NCBI RefSeq assembly: GCF_007827695.1
Contig: NZ_VITA01000003.1
Span: forward strand, 310,001-374,000
DNA length: 64,000 nt
DNA from: Sinorhizobium medicae
GTDB lineage: Bacteria; Pseudomonadota; Alphaproteobacteria; Rhizobiales; Rhizobiaceae
Direction: 5' to 3'
A program made the translations under genes and the position numbers. Each line of letters starts with the position of its first letter. Positions within the stretch are counted from its first letter, which is position 1. Below the pieces are notes generated by a model. It did no database searches. It had not been told where the DNA came from and was given only the letters and a program-made list of their open reading frames with translations. This document shows positions 38,022 to 46,615 of this stretch, one piece after another.

Positions 38022-39046
38022 GCGACGATCTCCTTCTTGCGCCGTGTGCGGGTGAGGATGTGGCCTATCTCCCGATTTGGGAAAAGACCGCCGGGCCTGA
38101 CGATCATCACGGCAATCATGGCAAGCGCAAGTACGATCTCGGTGAGGCCGACGACCTGGCCGGCGCCGAAGGACGTGGCGTTGAGCGCGCCTTCCGTGCC
38201 GCGTAAGGCCTCATAGGCAAAGGTGATGAGGATCGTTCCGGCGACGGCCCCGGTCACGGTGTTGGCCCCGCCGATCACCAGCATCGTAATGATCAGGAAG
38301 GTCTCTTTGAGATAGAAGGCTTTCGGAGCGAATGAGGTGATGAAGTGTCCCCACAGCGCCCCGCCGATGCCGGCGATGAATGCGGCGAGGATGAATGCGC
38401 GCCAGCGCAGTTGCGGAATGTCGGCGCCGAGCGCTGCAGCGGCGACCTCATCTTCGCGGGATGCCCGCAGCAGCTTGCCGGTGCGCGATTCCTTGAAGAC
38501 GAGCGCTACGACCACGACGATCGATGCGACGATGGCGGCGACCGGCATGTCCGTCGTCTTCGGCAGACCGAAGAGCGTGCGCGGGCCGTTGGTGAAGGCG
38601 CTCCAGTTGTTCATGACGGTGTAGAGGACGACGAGCAGCGCGAAGGACGTGATCACCGATGCCGCATCCGAAAGCCGCATCAGCGGATAGGAGATAACGG
38701 CCGCAACGACCGCCGCCAGGGCGCCCGCCGCGAAGAGGGCCAGAAGCGGCGAAATCTCCACCACCTTCATGAACCCGTAGAGATCCGGCAGAGCCATGCC
38801 CTTCATCTGACTGGGGATGGTGAGCACGGCGGAGGTGTAGGCGCCGAGGCCCATGAAGCCGATATGAGCGAAGGAGAGCAGACCCGAATTGCCCATGAAG
38901 GTCTGCAGCCCGACGACCAGTACGAGCGAGATCAGCAGATTGGTGGAGATACGGTCATAGAGCCGGATGCCGAGAAGCTGACTGCCGATGGCTATGGCGG
39001 CGATGACACCGATAAGGATGAGGGCGGTGACATAGGAATGTTTCAT
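38018..39046 (-). CDS. branched-chain-type ABC permease (LivM-like)
   Basis: A 342-residue permease with eight or more helices; GNSGLLSFAHIGFMGLGAYTSA is the LivM signature. It has a cytoplasmic loop with SREDEVAAAALGADIPQLRWRAF, the EAA-like coupling region. Forms the translocation pair with the LivH-like protein encoded 12 bases upstream. Confidence 0.9.
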   Translation of the reverse strand: MKHSYVTALILIGVIAAIAIGSQLLGIRLYDRISTNLLISLVLVVGLQTFMGNSGLLSFAHIGFMGLGAYTSAVLTIPSQMKGMALPDLYGFMKVVEISPLLALFAAGALAAVVAAVISYPLMRLSDAASVITSFALLVVLYTVMNNWSAFTNGPRTLFGLPKTTDMPVAAIVASIVVVVALVFKESRTGKLLRASREDEVAAAALGADIPQLRWRAFILAAFIAGIGGALWGHFITSFAPKAFYLKETFLIITMLVIGGANTVTGAVAGTILITFAYEALRGTEGALNATSFGAGQVVGLTEIVLALAMIAVMIVRPGGLFPNREIGHILTRTRRKKEIVA

Positions 39047-39058
39047 GGTTGCGCTCCC

Positions 39059-39949
39059 TCAGGTCCGCTGTCCGCTCGCCGGGCCCCTTATGAGCCCTTC
39101 CGGACGCCAGAGCAGGATCAGGATGACGAGGCTGAATGTGAAGGCGTCGCGGAACTTCAGCAGGTCCTGCGACAGGGTGTAGTTGAGCGTGGTATCGATC
39201 AGCGCCAGCAGGAAGCCGCCGACAACCGCGCCGGGCAGGCTGCGCATGCCGCCGATGACGGTGGCGATGAAGGCGACGAGCAAGGGTTCCAGCCCGACAC
39301 CCGGAACGACGGTGCCGATGCGGCCGATCCAGAGAATGCCCACGACCCCGGCGAGAAAGCCGGAAAGCGCGAATGCAGACGAGATGATGAGGTTCGCCGG
39401 CACTCCCAGCATGCGCGCCATGGTGAAGTTCGTCGCCGCTGCGCGCATGGCGATGCCGAGCGTCGTCCTGCGCATCAGGAAGGCGACGCCGGCGAGAAGC
39501 AGGATGGAGGCCGCGATCGTGATCAGGTTGCGCACCGGTGTGATCGCGCCGCCGATCGAAACCGTCTGCGAGAAGATGTCCGGCAGCGGCACGTTGCGCG
39601 GACGCGGCGAGATGAAGAGCAGTGCCGCGTTCTGTAAAAGGTTGGAAAAGGCGAAGGAGGTTATCAGCACCGCCGTTACCGACTTGGCACGCACCGGGCG
39701 GAAAGCGACATAATCGGTGAGAATGCCGAAGACGATCGCCATACCCACGGCAAGCACCGCCATGACGATCCACGGCAAGCCAGAGCCGCTGGCGAGAAAC
39801 ATCGTGTAGCCTGCCACCATGATGAGTTCGCCATAGGCGAAATTCACGAGGCGCAGGATGCCGTAGATGATGACGAGGCCGAGCGCCATGAGCGCATAGG
39901 CGCCTCCGAGGCTCAGGACGTCGATGACGAACTGGATCGCGAAAGCCAT
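39059..39949 (-). CDS. branched-chain-type ABC permease (LivH-like)
   Basis: A 296-residue permease; GGAYALMALGLVIIYGILRLVNFAYGEL is the LivH N-terminal signature (given here as hallmark blocks GGAYALMALG and VNFAYGEL), and AAATNFTMARMLGV marks the coupling loop. Close spacing (three bases) to the LivF-like ATPase gene upstream. Confidence 0.9.
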   Translation of the reverse strand: MAFAIQFVIDVLSLGGAYALMALGLVIIYGILRLVNFAYGELIMVAGYTMFLASGSGLPWIVMAVLAVGMAIVFGILTDYVAFRPVRAKSVTAVLITSFAFSNLLQNAALLFISPRPRNVPLPDIFSQTVSIGGAITPVRNLITIAASILLLAGVAFLMRRTTLGIAMRAAATNFTMARMLGVPANLIISSAFALSGFLAGVVGILWIGRIGTVVPGVGLEPLLVAFIATVIGGMRSLPGAVVGGFLLALIDTTLNYTLSQDLLKFRDAFTFSLVILILLWRPEGLIRGPASGQRT

Positions 39950-39952
39950 GGA

Positions 39953-40660
39953 TCAGCCTCCCAGATAATGCGCGCTAAGGTCGCTGGTCGAGCGAATCTC
40001 CTCAGCCGTGCCGGATGCGACGATGGCGCCGAGGCGCATGACGAAGGCGCGGTCGGCCACTGCAAGCGCCTGATTGACGTTCTGCTCCACGAGCAGGATG
40101 GTGAGACCGGATTTCTTCAGCGTCTCGATCATCTCGAAGATACGCTCGACGATGGATGGCGCGAGGCCGAGCGAGGGTTCGTCGAGGAGAAGGATCCGTG
40201 GCCGCGACATCAGAGCGCGCGCGATGACGAGCATCTGTTGCTCCCCGCCGGACAGCGTACCGGCCGGTTGGCTTGAGCGCTCGGCAAGGCGCGGGAAGAG
40301 CGCGTTCAGTTTTTCCAGGTTCTCACGGTTGCCGGCCGGGTCGCGGCGATGAATATAGGCGCCGAGCATGAGGTTCTCGGCAACGGTCAGATCCGGGAAG
40401 ACGTCGCGCGTTTCCGGTACGGTGGCAAGGCCCGCGCGTACGACCTGTTCGGGACTGGCTGAAGTGATGGCCTTGCCTTCGAGCGTGATCGAGCCGCCGG
40501 AGGCTTTCAGCGCGCCGGCGATGCATTTGATCGTCGAGGATTTGCCAGCGCCGTTGGCACCGAGCAGGCTGACAAGCTCGCCCGCCCTGAGGGTGAAGCT
40601 GATGCCACGCACAGCTCGGATCGCGCCGTAGCTGACGGAGAGGTCGGCAATATCAAGCAT
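39953..40660 (-). CDS. branched-chain-type ABC ATPase (LivF-like)
   Basis: A 235-residue ATPase starting at ATG 40660 (MLDIADLSVSYG); the longer frame upstream overlaps the LivG-like gene. Walker A GANGAGKSS, signature LSGGEQQMLVIARAL, Walker B ILLLDEPSLGL, and the LivF-typical VPETRDVFPDLTV. Its start lies eight bases inside the LivG-like gene. Confidence 0.9.
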   Translation of the reverse strand: MLDIADLSVSYGAIRAVRGISFTLRAGELVSLLGANGAGKSSTIKCIAGALKASGGSITLEGKAITSASPEQVVRAGLATVPETRDVFPDLTVAENLMLGAYIHRRDPAGNRENLEKLNALFPRLAERSSQPAGTLSGGEQQMLVIARALMSRPRILLLDEPSLGLAPSIVERIFEMIETLKKSGLTILLVEQNVNQALAVADRAFVMRLGAIVASGTAEEIRSTSDLSAHYLGG

Positions 40661-41387
40661 GGGCCGCCCCCTTGCCGAGATAGGCTTCGATGACGGCCGG
40701 ATGACTGCGGACGTGGGCAGCGTCGCCCTCGGCAATGGTGCGTCCGGAGGCAAGAACATGCAGTCTGTGGCAAAGGCGCATGATGAGGCCCATGTCATGG
40801 TCGATGATGAGAAGACCAAGGCCGCGTTTTCCAGGCAGCTCGGCGAGCGTGTGCAACAGGGCCTCCGTCTCCGCATCGTTCATGCCGGCGGCTGGCTCAT
40901 CGAGCAGCAGAAACAGCGGTTCGGCGGCGAGCGCCCGCGCGATCTCCACGCGGCGCTTGTCGCCGTAACTGAGGTTCTCGCCAAGCTCGTCCGCCTTCGC
41001 GGCGAGGCCGAGTTCGTCCAGCAGATTTTGCGTGCGTTGTGCGGCAATCGTGCGGGATGCACCCTTTGCGAGGGCGGCGGCCTCGACATTTTCGAAGACC
41101 GTCATCGTGTTGAAGAGGCGTACGATCTGGAAGGAGCGGCTGACGCCCGCAAGCGCGACCTCGCGTGGCGAGAGGCCCGAGAGCGTGGTGCTGCCAGCCG
41201 TAATCGTGCCGCTCGCGAGCTTTACCTGGCCGGTGATGGCATTGATGAGCGTCGTCTTGCCGGACCCGTTTGGCCCGATGAGGCCGACGACCTCGCCGGT
41301 GGCAAGCGAAAGCGAGACATGGTCGAGGGCGCGGAGGCCGGTGAATTCCACCGACACGGCGTTTACCGCGAGACGCGTTTCAGACAT
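40653..41387 (-). CDS. branched-chain-type ABC ATPase (LivG-like)
   Basis: A 244-residue ATPase starting at ATG 41387 (MSETRLAVNAVSV). Walker A GPNGSGKTT, LivG-type SRSFQIVRLFNTMTV, signature LSYGDKRRVEIARAL, Walker B LLLDEPAAGMN, and the C-terminal LGKG. Pairs with the LivF-like ATPase. Confidence 0.9.
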   Translation of the reverse strand: MSETRLAVNAVSVEFTGLRALDHVSLSLATGEVVGLIGPNGSGKTTLINAITGQVKLASGTITAGSTTLSGLSPREVALAGVSRSFQIVRLFNTMTVFENVEAAALAKGASRTIAAQRTQNLLDELGLAAKADELGENLSYGDKRRVEIARALAAEPLFLLLDEPAAGMNDAETEALLHTLAELPGKRGLGLLIIDHDMGLIMRLCHRLHVLASGRTIAEGDAAHVRSHPAVIEAYLGKGAAHA

Positions 41388-41437
41388 GACTTTTCCGAGG
41401 TGATGGGGTCGGCCTTGCGGCCGACCCGAATGACCGA

Positions 41438-42610
41438 TCAGGGCTTCGGCAAGGATTCCGGCTTGCGCCATCCGACGAAGCTCGGCTTTCCGGCCTTGAG
41501 CTCGATCACGGCCGCGGCCTTGTTCGGTACATGGCCTTCCTCGTTCGTGCCGTAGTCGAGATCGCCGGTCAACAGTTTGAACTGGCCATCCTCCAGTGCC
41601 TTGGCAAGCGCTGCGCCTTCGGTCGTCCCGGCCGCCTTGATTGCTTCCGCGAGCAGCATGATCGTGTCCCAGCCCGTCGAGACGAAGGATGTGTCCGGTG
41701 CCTTGCCGAACATCTCCGTATAGAGTTCGATGAATTTCGGCATCTCCGGGTGGGCTTCCGGGCCCATCCAGGTATGAGTAACGAAGTAGACGTGATTGCC
41801 GAATTGTTCGCCGAGTGCCTGGTGCATGGCCGGGTCGTCATAGGCGTCGCCGCCCAGAACCGGCGCATCGTAGCCGACTTCGCGAAGCGCGCGGATGATC
41901 ACGCCGATGTCCGTTCCATAGGAGGAGACGAAGATCACGTCCGGCTTTTTGCCGAGCGCCTGGAGGCGGGCGAGCTGGGCGGAGAAATTGTTGTCGCCGT
42001 TGGTGTAGGTGTCTTCGAGGAGGATTTCGCCGCCATTGGCCTTGAACTGCTCCACGAAATATTTCGAGAGCGACTTGGTATAGGCGATGAACTGGTCGGT
42101 GACGACGTAAGCAGTCTTCCAGCCCTTTTCCTTCACGGCGAAATCGGCGGCCGTCGCGCCCATCGTGGTGTTCCACATGGAAAGCGTGAACTGCTTGTCA
42201 CCGAGGGACCAGGAGGAATAGAGCGGGTCGGAGGCGCAGGTCGAAATACCGACGAGGCCGGCCGACTGCGCCTCGCGGCTTGCGGGCGAGCCGAAGTCGA
42301 AATCGCAAGGCGCCACGATGACCTGCGCACCCTTGTCGATCAATTCCACCGCGACGTTTCCGACTGTTACCGGATCCGATTTGCCATCGATGTTGATGAA
42401 TTCGATCTGCTTGCCGAGGACGCCGCCATTGTCGTTGAGAAATTTTACGGCGACCTGCGCGCCGTTGTAGCCGGGCGTGTCGAGCGGCGCCTGGATGCCG
42501 GTCATCGAGAGTGCTCCGCCGATCACGATCTTGTCGTCGTCGGCAAAGGATGCGGAAGAGGCAAGCGCGATGCCTGCCGCAGCAAGAAACAGTTTGGAAG
42601 TCTTTATCAT
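41438..42610 (-). CDS. periplasmic amide/branched-chain-type binding protein
   Basis: A 390-residue exported receptor: Sec signal MIKTSKLFLAAAGIALASSASFA from ATG 42610 (GGGGA site), then a type I fold beginning IVIGGALSMTGIQAPLD. The mature region resembles the amide/urea-binding (Peripla_BP_6) branch, which includes receptors for urea, short amides and aromatic acids as well as leucine. Because the flanking genes are amidohydrolases, an amide-like ligand is more likely than leucine; this is inference. Two Cys (VAPCDFDFG, GISTCASDP) could form a disulfide. Confidence 0.85.
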   Translation of the reverse strand: MIKTSKLFLAAAGIALASSASFADDDKIVIGGALSMTGIQAPLDTPGYNGAQVAVKFLNDNGGVLGKQIEFINIDGKSDPVTVGNVAVELIDKGAQVIVAPCDFDFGSPASREAQSAGLVGISTCASDPLYSSWSLGDKQFTLSMWNTTMGATAADFAVKEKGWKTAYVVTDQFIAYTKSLSKYFVEQFKANGGEILLEDTYTNGDNNFSAQLARLQALGKKPDVIFVSSYGTDIGVIIRALREVGYDAPVLGGDAYDDPAMHQALGEQFGNHVYFVTHTWMGPEAHPEMPKFIELYTEMFGKAPDTSFVSTGWDTIMLLAEAIKAAGTTEGAALAKALEDGQFKLLTGDLDYGTNEEGHVPNKAAAVIELKAGKPSFVGWRKPESLPKP

Positions 42611-42736
42611 GGTCGTTCCCCTTATTGATGCCATCAGGCACAGTGATCGATTGTGCGACCCGCTCCTGTTACTTTCTTTTACGGATCGCTTCCCTATGCT
42701 CCTTTGTTTCGCTCCCGTCTTGCTGGCATGGCAGTC

Positions 42737-43390
42737 CTACTGTCCGATTTCCTGCAAGAGGTCGTCGGTCGATATCTGCCGGCAATAGCCCTGGATCGCG
42801 CGCAGAGAGGTGTTCTGGCGTTCCTCAGAATAGGTGCCGCAGGCATCCGGCACGAGTGTCACCAGATAGTTGAGGTCGCAGGCGTCACGCACTGCCGATT
42901 CCACGCACTGGTCCGTCACAAGGCCGCACAGCACGATCTGTTTGACGCCGAGGTTACGCAGCAAATAGTCGATATGGGTAGACACGAAGACACTCGAGGA
43001 GCTCTTCGGCAAGACGATCTCGTCCTCGAGCGGCTCGAGCTCGTCGATAACCTTGCCGTCCCATGAGCCCTTCGGGACATTGAAGCCGGTGATCTTGTAA
43101 TCCAGGCTGCGGTCCCGTCCGTCCTTCGTCAGGCTTTCGATCGTCGTGTGCAGCACCTCTATGCCGGCCTTGCGGAAACCGGAGAGCAGGCGCTGCATGT
43201 TCGGGATCGCCACCTCGTGGATGCGCTTGAAATAATAGCCGTATTTGCCGGCGATATCGGCGTCGGAAACGTCCTTGAACTCGCCCCCTTCGCGGCGGAC
43301 GGAAAAGTTCTGCACGTCGATGAACAGGATTGCGGAAGCGGCCGGATCGAGCGGTACGTCTCGGGTGGTCAGATGGTCAGCGGCCATCAT
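42737..43390 (-). CDS. cysteine amidohydrolase (isochorismatase-like), copy 2
   Basis: A 217-residue paralogue of the enzyme at 37353. Catalytic Asp25 (FIDVQN), Lys129 (VLPKSSSS) and Cys162 (VTDQCVESA) are intact and the KDGRDRSLDYKITGFN block is shared. ATG 43390 has AAAGGA just upstream; the next codon is also ATG. It overlaps the N-formylglutamate amidohydrolase-like gene by 14 bases. Probably hydrolyses an N-carbamoyl or amide intermediate; the two copies may take successive or parallel substrates. Confidence 0.85.
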   Translation of the reverse strand: MMAADHLTTRDVPLDPAASAILFIDVQNFSVRREGGEFKDVSDADIAGKYGYYFKRIHEVAIPNMQRLLSGFRKAGIEVLHTTIESLTKDGRDRSLDYKITGFNVPKGSWDGKVIDELEPLEDEIVLPKSSSSVFVSTHIDYLLRNLGVKQIVLCGLVTDQCVESAVRDACDLNYLVTLVPDACGTYSEERQNTSLRAIQGYCRQISTDDLLQEIGQ

Positions 43391-44192
43391 GGGTTCCTTT
43401 GAGGCTTTCTGCTGCAAGGCGGAGGGGACCGGCCAGCCGGTCCGCCCATTCCTGTTGCCCGCGGGTGTCGGTGATGAGGTCGTTGCGCACTTCGAGAAGC
43501 ACATGCGGGATGCCGCGCCGCTCGCCGTGTACGGGGATCGTGTAATCGGAGAAATCGTCCACGTGATAGGGCTCGTTGAGCCTGACGGTGACGTCCGGAT
43601 TGGCGGCACGGAAGGCTGTTGCAAGCCGTTCGGCGAAGCGGGCATCGCGATTGAAGAGAAGGCCGAGTTCGAAGTTCCGCACGGCTCCGGTCGCGCGCAT
43701 GACCGGCGTAAAGCTGTGTACCGAGACGAGGAAGAGCGGCTTGCCGCTCGCCTGCCGCGGATCGAGCGCGCCGGCAATCGCCTCGTGTAGCGGCTGATGG
43801 ATCTCTACGAAGCGATTGCGGCGTTCACGATCGGAGAGTTCGGCATTGACCGGAACAGCGGTGCCGTCGCTCCGTTCGACGATGCAGTCCGCCGCTGCCA
43901 AGGGCCGGTTGCAGTCAATGACGAGGCGGCTGTAGCGCTGCAGGACAAGCGCCGCATCGAGCCGCTCGGAAATGCCGCGTGCAATACCCTCCGCGCCGAC
44001 GTCGTAGGCGATGTGGCGGTCCATTTCCTCGGACGCGATCCCGAGATCGCCAAGCGCGGCAGGCACCGCCCGCCCCGCATGTTCGCAAGTGAGGAAGATC
44101 TCCGACCGGCCGGTGGAATTGACCCGCTCTACGGGATCGGGGTCGCCCGCCTGAAGCAATGTGGTCGTTTCGCGATCTGCGAGCCTGAGCAT
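43377..44192 (-). CDS. N-formylglutamate amidohydrolase (HutG-type) family protein
   Basis: A 271-residue FGase-family metallohydrolase from ATG 44192 (MLRLADRETT). Seen: FLTCEHAGRAVP (metal His/Glu region), RYSRLVIDCNRPL, FLVSVHSFTPV and IPHVLLEVRNDLI, the conserved FGase blocks. The family removes formyl groups from N-formyl amino acids. First gene of the long minus-strand cluster and divergent from the RpiR gene. In histidine pathways this enzyme meets deaminases like the CodA/HutF group, but no hutH/U/I gene is here. Confidence 0.8.
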   Translation of the reverse strand: MLRLADRETTTLLQAGDPDPVERVNSTGRSEIFLTCEHAGRAVPAALGDLGIASEEMDRHIAYDVGAEGIARGISERLDAALVLQRYSRLVIDCNRPLAAADCIVERSDGTAVPVNAELSDRERRNRFVEIHQPLHEAIAGALDPRQASGKPLFLVSVHSFTPVMRATGAVRNFELGLLFNRDARFAERLATAFRAANPDVTVRLNEPYHVDDFSDYTIPVHGERRGIPHVLLEVRNDLITDTRGQQEWADRLAGPLRLAAESLKGTHDGR

Positions 44193-44248
44193 GAAGACTG
44201 TCCGTCGTGCGGTCTGGCGAGGTCGGCCGGTCGGGTTTCGGTGACAGG

Positions 44249-44299
44249 TAGTCAAAGAAATTTTTCAATCATAGTCAATCTGATTTTTCCATTTGACTA
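44249..44299. promoter_or_regulatory. candidate RpiR operator in the divergent promoter region
   Basis: TAGTCAAA (44249-44256), TAGTCAAT (44272-44279) and the inverted TTTGACTA (44292-44299) sit in a very A/T-rich stretch with repeated ATTTTT(T)C runs, between the divergent starts at 44192 and 44347. RpiR regulators commonly bind A/T-rich sites with such half-sites. The first and third copies are exact inverted repeats. Confidence 0.5.
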
Positions 44300-44346
44300 A
44301 TTTTTTTCAGGCCACGAATATCGGTTTCGATAACGGGGAATACGAA

Positions 44347-45246
44347 ATGAGCGATGGGAAATCGTCGACGATTCGCACGAGAATTCGTGAGGCGGCAGCG
44401 CAACTGACGGCCAGTGAACGGAAGATCGCCAATGCCATTCTCGCCGATTACCCCTTCACCGGCCTGGAAAACATACAGGAACTGGCCGCCAAGACCGGCG
44501 TCAGTGCGCCATCCATCACCCGCTTCGTCAACAAGATCGGCTGCGGCGGTTTCCAGGATCTGCAACGGCAGCTGATTGCCGAACTGAAGGAGGGGCGGCG
44601 CTCGCCTCTCGACCTCAAATCCAGTCAGAAGCCGGTCGGCCATTCGGATTTCCTGTCGGAATATGTGGCCCGCGTTTCGGCCGTCATGCGGGAAATGACA
44701 GGGATGGTTTCGCAGGCGCAATTCGACATTCTGGCCGAGCTTTTCGCGGATCCTTCGCGCAACATCTTTCTCCTGGGGGGGCGCGTCAGCGACAGTATCG
44801 CTTCCTTCCTGTCGATCCATCTGCGGCAGATCCGCAGCGGCATCTACCATATGGCCGACAATCCGGAGTTCTGGCCGGAGCATGTTCTGCGTATGCGCAG
44901 GAAGGATGTCGTATTGCTGATCGATTTCCGTCGCTACCAGCTCAGCCTTGCGCGCCTTGCGGCGAACATCGCTGAAAAGCGCGGCGCAACCATCGTCGTC
45001 GTCACCGACAAGTGGATGTCGCCGGCCGCGCGCAGCGCTGATCACATCGTCGCCCTGCCGATCGAAGCCGGCACGGCCTGGGACACGGTTGCCGCTGCCA
45101 TGGCGCTCGTCGAGGCGCTGATCGTGCGCGTCTCGGAAGCCGATTGGGGGGCGACGCAGAAGCGTATCAAGGATTGGGACGGCATCCGCTTTGCTATGCC
45201 GGGCTATGATCAGGACAGGATCAACGGGGACGCAGATGAAACGTGA
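44347..45246 (+). CDS. RpiR-family transcriptional regulator (HTH + SIS)
   Basis: A 299-residue regulator started at ATG 44347 behind a GGGGA site. N-terminal RpiR HTH (ASERKIANAILADYPFTGLENIQELAAKTGVSAPSITRFVNKIG, shown by the motif blocks LTASERKIA and APSITRFVNKIG) and a C-terminal SIS domain (about 130-270; IFLLGGRVSDSIASFLSIHL, VVLLIDFRRY, VVVTDKWMSP). SIS domains usually bind phosphosugars, but in RpiR proteins next to amide/purine catabolism genes other ligands are known. Likely controls the divergent cluster and its own glutamine synthetase-like partner. Confidence 0.85.
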   Translation: MSDGKSSTIRTRIREAAAQLTASERKIANAILADYPFTGLENIQELAAKTGVSAPSITRFVNKIGCGGFQDLQRQLIAELKEGRRSPLDLKSSQKPVGHSDFLSEYVARVSAVMREMTGMVSQAQFDILAELFADPSRNIFLLGGRVSDSIASFLSIHLRQIRSGIYHMADNPEFWPEHVLRMRRKDVVLLIDFRRYQLSLARLAANIAEKRGATIVVVTDKWMSPAARSADHIVALPIEAGTAWDTVAAAMALVEALIVRVSEADWGATQKRIKDWDGIRFAMPGYDQDRINGDADET

Positions 45247-46549
45247 GGAAATGATGGTCGCCTGCTGCGGCGACCTTTCAGGCAAGGTGCGCGGCAAGGC
45301 CTTTCCACTGGCGCAAATGGAAAAGCGCTTGAAGCAGGGCGTCGGCTGGACGCCGACCAATGTTCAGATCACCTGCTTCGACGCCATCGCCGAAAGCCCC
45401 TTTGGCTCGCTCGGCGATCTCGTGCTCATTCCCGATCCATCGACCCGCGTCAGCATAGAAAGCGGGGAGGGCACGCCGAAGGAGAATTTTGTCCTCGGCA
45501 ACATCCGCTATACCGACGGACGGCCCTGGGAGCTCTGCACGCGCTCGATCCTGGAGGCCGCCCTTGAGCGGCTGCACAGGGTGGCAGGTGTTACGCTCTA
45601 TGGCGCCTTCGAGCATGAATTCCAACTCAGGCACCGCGTTTCGGACGTCGGCAAGGCTTTCACGCTCGGCGGCTTCCAGGAAGAGCGGCATTTCTGCGAG
45701 GCGATCATCGCCGCGATGCGCGAGGCGGGCGTGACGCCCGACACGATCCTCAAGGAATTCGGTGCCGGCCAGTTCGAGGTGACGATGGGGCCCCAGAAGG
45801 GCGTCACCATTGCCGACCATTCGCTGATCACCCGCGAACTCGTCGGCCTCGTTGCCCGCGAACTGTGCTACGAGCCGACCTTCACGCCGATCCGTGATCC
45901 GGCCGGCGTTGGCAACGGTGTGCATGTGCATATGAGCATGCTGGATTCGTCAGGCAATCCGGTCACCTACGACCCGAACGGCAAACACGAGCTCTCCGAT
46001 GTCGCGGGAAAATTCGTCGCGGGCATTCTGAAATATCTCGACTCAATCGTCGCGATCACGGCGCCGAGCGTGGTCTCCTATCTGCGTCTCACGCCACATC
46101 GCTGGAGCGCAGCGTTCAACAATCTCGGTTTTCGCGACCGCGAGGCCTCGGTGCGGATCTGCCCCATCTCAGACATCAGCGACATCGCACGGGCTGCCCA
46201 GTTCAACTTCGAATTCCGCGCTGCCGATGCAACCGCCAACCCTCATCTTGCCCTGGCCGCCATCGTTCATGCCGGCGTGCAGGGCATCGAGGAAAGCCTG
46301 GCGGTTCCGGAGGCGACGCAGGAGGATTTGTCTCTCCTGAACCCGGAGGCGCTTTCCGAGCGCGGCTACGTCCGGTTGCCGCAGACGCTCGAGGCCGCCC
46401 TCCAGCGCTTCCAGGACAATGCGACCGTTTGCGGCTGGTTCCCCGAGGGCTTTGCCGACGTTTATCTCAAGCACAAGGAGGGCGAGATAGCTTATCTTGC
46501 GGGCAAGACGCAGACGGAGATCTGCAAGGCCTATGAAGGCGTCTACTGA
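45236..46549 (+). CDS. glutamine synthetase-like gamma-glutamyl ligase
   Basis: A 437-residue GS-fold ligase whose start (ATG 45236, GGGGA upstream) overlaps the regulator gene by 11 bases. Seen: EHEFQL (metal Glu), EFGAGQFEVTMGP, NGVHVHMSM (His at the active site), and the ATP/Pi-binding LTPHRWSAAFNN. It is shorter and more divergent than GlnA and groups by eye with GlnT/PuuA-like enzymes that attach glutamate to amines. There is no adenylylation Tyr loop. In this context it may assimilate the ammonia released by the cluster or gamma-glutamylate an amine intermediate. Confidence 0.8.
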   Translation: MKREEMMVACCGDLSGKVRGKAFPLAQMEKRLKQGVGWTPTNVQITCFDAIAESPFGSLGDLVLIPDPSTRVSIESGEGTPKENFVLGNIRYTDGRPWELCTRSILEAALERLHRVAGVTLYGAFEHEFQLRHRVSDVGKAFTLGGFQEERHFCEAIIAAMREAGVTPDTILKEFGAGQFEVTMGPQKGVTIADHSLITRELVGLVARELCYEPTFTPIRDPAGVGNGVHVHMSMLDSSGNPVTYDPNGKHELSDVAGKFVAGILKYLDSIVAITAPSVVSYLRLTPHRWSAAFNNLGFRDREASVRICPISDISDIARAAQFNFEFRAADATANPHLALAAIVHAGVQGIEESLAVPEATQEDLSLLNPEALSERGYVRLPQTLEAALQRFQDNATVCGWFPEGFADVYLKHKEGEIAYLAGKTQTEICKAYEGVY

Positions 46550-46615
46550 CCGGCGGACCGCCGCCCCTCACCCTTGCGGCCCGGACCTTGCCGGGCCCGG
46601 GCCGAGGATGGTCCT

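Noticed and set aside
46561..46612. GC-rich hairpin (CGGCCCGG / CCGGGCC) between the GS-like gene and msrB
   Set aside because: No T-run on either side and arms can pair in several registers; not supported as a terminator.
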